Positions 8,301 through 8,912 of a stretch of DNA of 8,912 nt are shown piece by piece. Origin of the DNA: Neisseriales bacterium (GTDB taxonomy: Bacteria > Pseudomonadota > Gammaproteobacteria > Burkholderiales > UBA11063); assembly GCA_008017145.1 (NCBI GenBank), contig SSGY01000180.1, forward strand, positions 1 through 8,912, read 5' to 3'. The notes beneath the pieces are model-generated. The model made no database searches. It saw only the letters and a program-made list of their open reading frames with translations, and was not told where the DNA came from. The stretch's first letter is position 1; each line of letters begins with the position of its first letter. Both the position numbers and the translations under genes were made by a program.

Positions 8301-8343
8301 ATACCCTTAATTTATTTGCAATTGAAGCTTGAATTAAGGGTAT
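8301..8343 (+). terminator. Candidate transcription terminator: perfect 12-bp inverted repeat
   Basis: ATACCCTTAATT (8301-8312) and AATTAAGGGTAT (8332-8343) are perfect reverse complements with a 19-nt loop, starting 8 nt after the stop codon of the third gene. Position and symmetry fit an end-of-operon hairpin. It is not a textbook intrinsic terminator: the stem is AT-rich apart from a CCC/GGG core, and it is followed by ATTTAAAAATTTG instead of a clean T run. It might instead stabilise the 3' end of the mRNA. Confidence 0.5.
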
Positions 8344-8359
8344 ATTTAAAAATTTGTGA

Positions 8360-8574
8360 ATTTATAATGCGGCGCAACAAGCATTGACACCAAGTAAATT
8401 GATGCATTTGGCTACATATTTAATACGTTTAGCTCTTTTAATGAATTCTCTTTATGCAACGCTAATTTAGGATCAATACCATCAATCTATTATGCTTAAA
8501 ATGAGCTACTTGGTTGGATACGATGTAAATCTTATTGCAATATCAGTAAGCAAAAGAACATGAGTCCAGGTAAA
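8360..8574 (+). pseudogene. Decayed remnant of a fourth Ig-module/DUF1554 family member
   Basis: The core evidence is at 8453-8472: TATGCAAC followed by GCTAATTTAGGA equals 859-879 of the first gene except for one missing T, which breaks the frame. Downstream of the deletion, 8461-8499 reads ANLGSIPSIYYA then TAA, matching NLGSIALIYFA at the module/DUF1554 junction of the second gene. The same frame continues past the stop as NELLGWIRCKSYCN and then SPGK, which parallels NLGGFAGANTKCN and APGTGK in the third gene's DUF1554-like domain. In the other frame, 8360-8452 reads IYNAAQQAL and TYLIRLALL, faintly like IYAQSNQATL and TYLVNQTLL of the last Ig-like module. Several internal deletions are needed. 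The centre is well supported; the outer limits are approximate. Confidence 0.6.
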
Positions 8575-8599
8575 ATAGAAGATAAATTTCAGCATGAAT

Positions 8600-8637
8600 T
8601 AGTCGATATTAAATTGGGGGTTATTTAGCATCGACTA
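8600..8637. promoter_or_regulatory. Strong imperfect hairpin with G-rich loop upstream of the FAD oxidase gene
   Basis: TAGTCGAT (8600-8607) pairs perfectly with ATCGACTA (8630-8637). Inside it, after one A-C mismatch and one T-G pair, TAAAT (8610-8614) pairs with ATTTA (8623-8627), leaving the 8-nt loop TGGGGGTT. It lies 35 bp before the ATG at 8673. A loose promoter could overlap it: TTGGGG at 8614-8619 and TATATAA at 8640-8646, but the 20-nt spacing is long. It could be an operator, the terminator of upstream transcription (T run at 8655-8660, rather far away), or a 5' leader structure. I cannot choose between these. Confidence 0.4.
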
Positions 8638-8672
8638 CTTATATAACTTATTGATTTTTTAAAGAAGTAACT

Positions 8673-8912
8673 ATGAAATATTTGTATAAAATTTTGTTAA
8701 TTTGTGCAGGAATTAATTACTTGAGTTCAGCAACAGCTTCGGAATCTGCAGTATTAGCAGATTCAAAACCAACTGATTGCCGCTGCCTGCCAACTTCACC
8801 GTGTTGGCCTACCGACAGACAATGGCAAGAACTTAGTAAACAACTTGATGGTAAGTTAGTAAAGCCTGAGCTGCTAACCTTGGCATGTCAGACAGACATC
8901 AATAGTCAAGCG
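8673..8912 (+). CDS. Secreted FAD-dependent oxidase, berberine-bridge-enzyme-like, N-terminal part (3' truncated by window edge)
   Basis: Eighty codons are visible, still open at the window end. The ATG follows AAAGAAG (8661-8667), a good ribosome site at 5 nt spacing. Residues 1 to about 22 form a signal peptide (MKYLYKILLICAG, likely cut after SSATA). The following segment, CRCLPTSPCWP then W-x-x-L, L-x-G-K-L and a later Cys, is the N-terminal signature I associate with secreted FAD_binding_4/BBE oxidases, which oxidise sugars, alcohols or other small molecules with a PCMH-type FAD domain. The FAD domain and any His/Cys flavin attachment residues lie beyond the window, so substrate and activity cannot be judged. 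The three Cys of the signature suggest disulfides and export to the periplasm or outside. No sequence relation to the lipoprotein genes is visible. Confidence 0.65.
   Translation, partial: MKYLYKILLICAGINYLSSATASESAVLADSKPTDCRCLPTSPCWPTDRQWQELSKQLDGKLVKPELLTLACQTDINSQA

Noticed and set aside
8344..8672. A short intact gene in the spacer before the oxidase
   Set aside because: No open frame with a start and ribosome site is present; the coding-like signal is split by a frameshift and stops and fits a decayed paralog.

Overview
The window is AT-rich DNA from a Gram-negative (diderm) bacterium. Two complete genes begin with a Sec signal ending in a classical lipobox (VTA-C and ITA-C), and the residue after the Cys is Ser or Asn, which by the Lol rule points to the outer membrane. 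I lean towards a low-GC gammaproteobacterium of the Legionella/Francisella kind. DUF1554-type ends are also common in Leptospira, and nothing here settles the taxonomy. All genes read on the + strand. || Layout. 1-1767 is the 3' part of a large secreted protein gene whose start lies before the window. Its Ig-like modules are followed by a six-repeat, cysteine-clamped beta-propeller. 1768-1909 is a short spacer. 1910-5230 and 5260-8292 are two complete giant lipoprotein genes (1106 and 1010 aa) only 29 bp apart, probably one transcript. Each carries a row of Ig-like (HYDIN/ASH, 'choice-of-anchor D'-like) modules and ends in a DUF1554-like, possibly C-type-lectin-like, domain. A 12-bp inverted repeat at 8301-8343 follows. 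8360-8574 holds what I read as a frameshifted, stop-containing remnant of a further family member. A strong hairpin at 8600-8637 precedes the start (8673) of a secreted FAD-dependent (berberine-bridge-like) oxidase gene that runs off the window. || How the genes fit together. The three large proteins are a tandem paralogous family built as mosaics. Genes 2 and 3 share the N-terminal anchor and about five modules. Genes 1 and 2 share the next two modules. Each then switches sharply to its own end domain (propeller, large DUF1554-like, small DUF1554-like). The simplest reading, an inference, is a surface stalk of stacked Ig-like modules held in the outer membrane by lipid, presenting interchangeable tips that bind ligand. 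With the decayed copy, the locus looks like a cluster in which paralogs are duplicated, re-tipped and lost. The FAD oxidase appears to be an unrelated neighbour with its own start signals.
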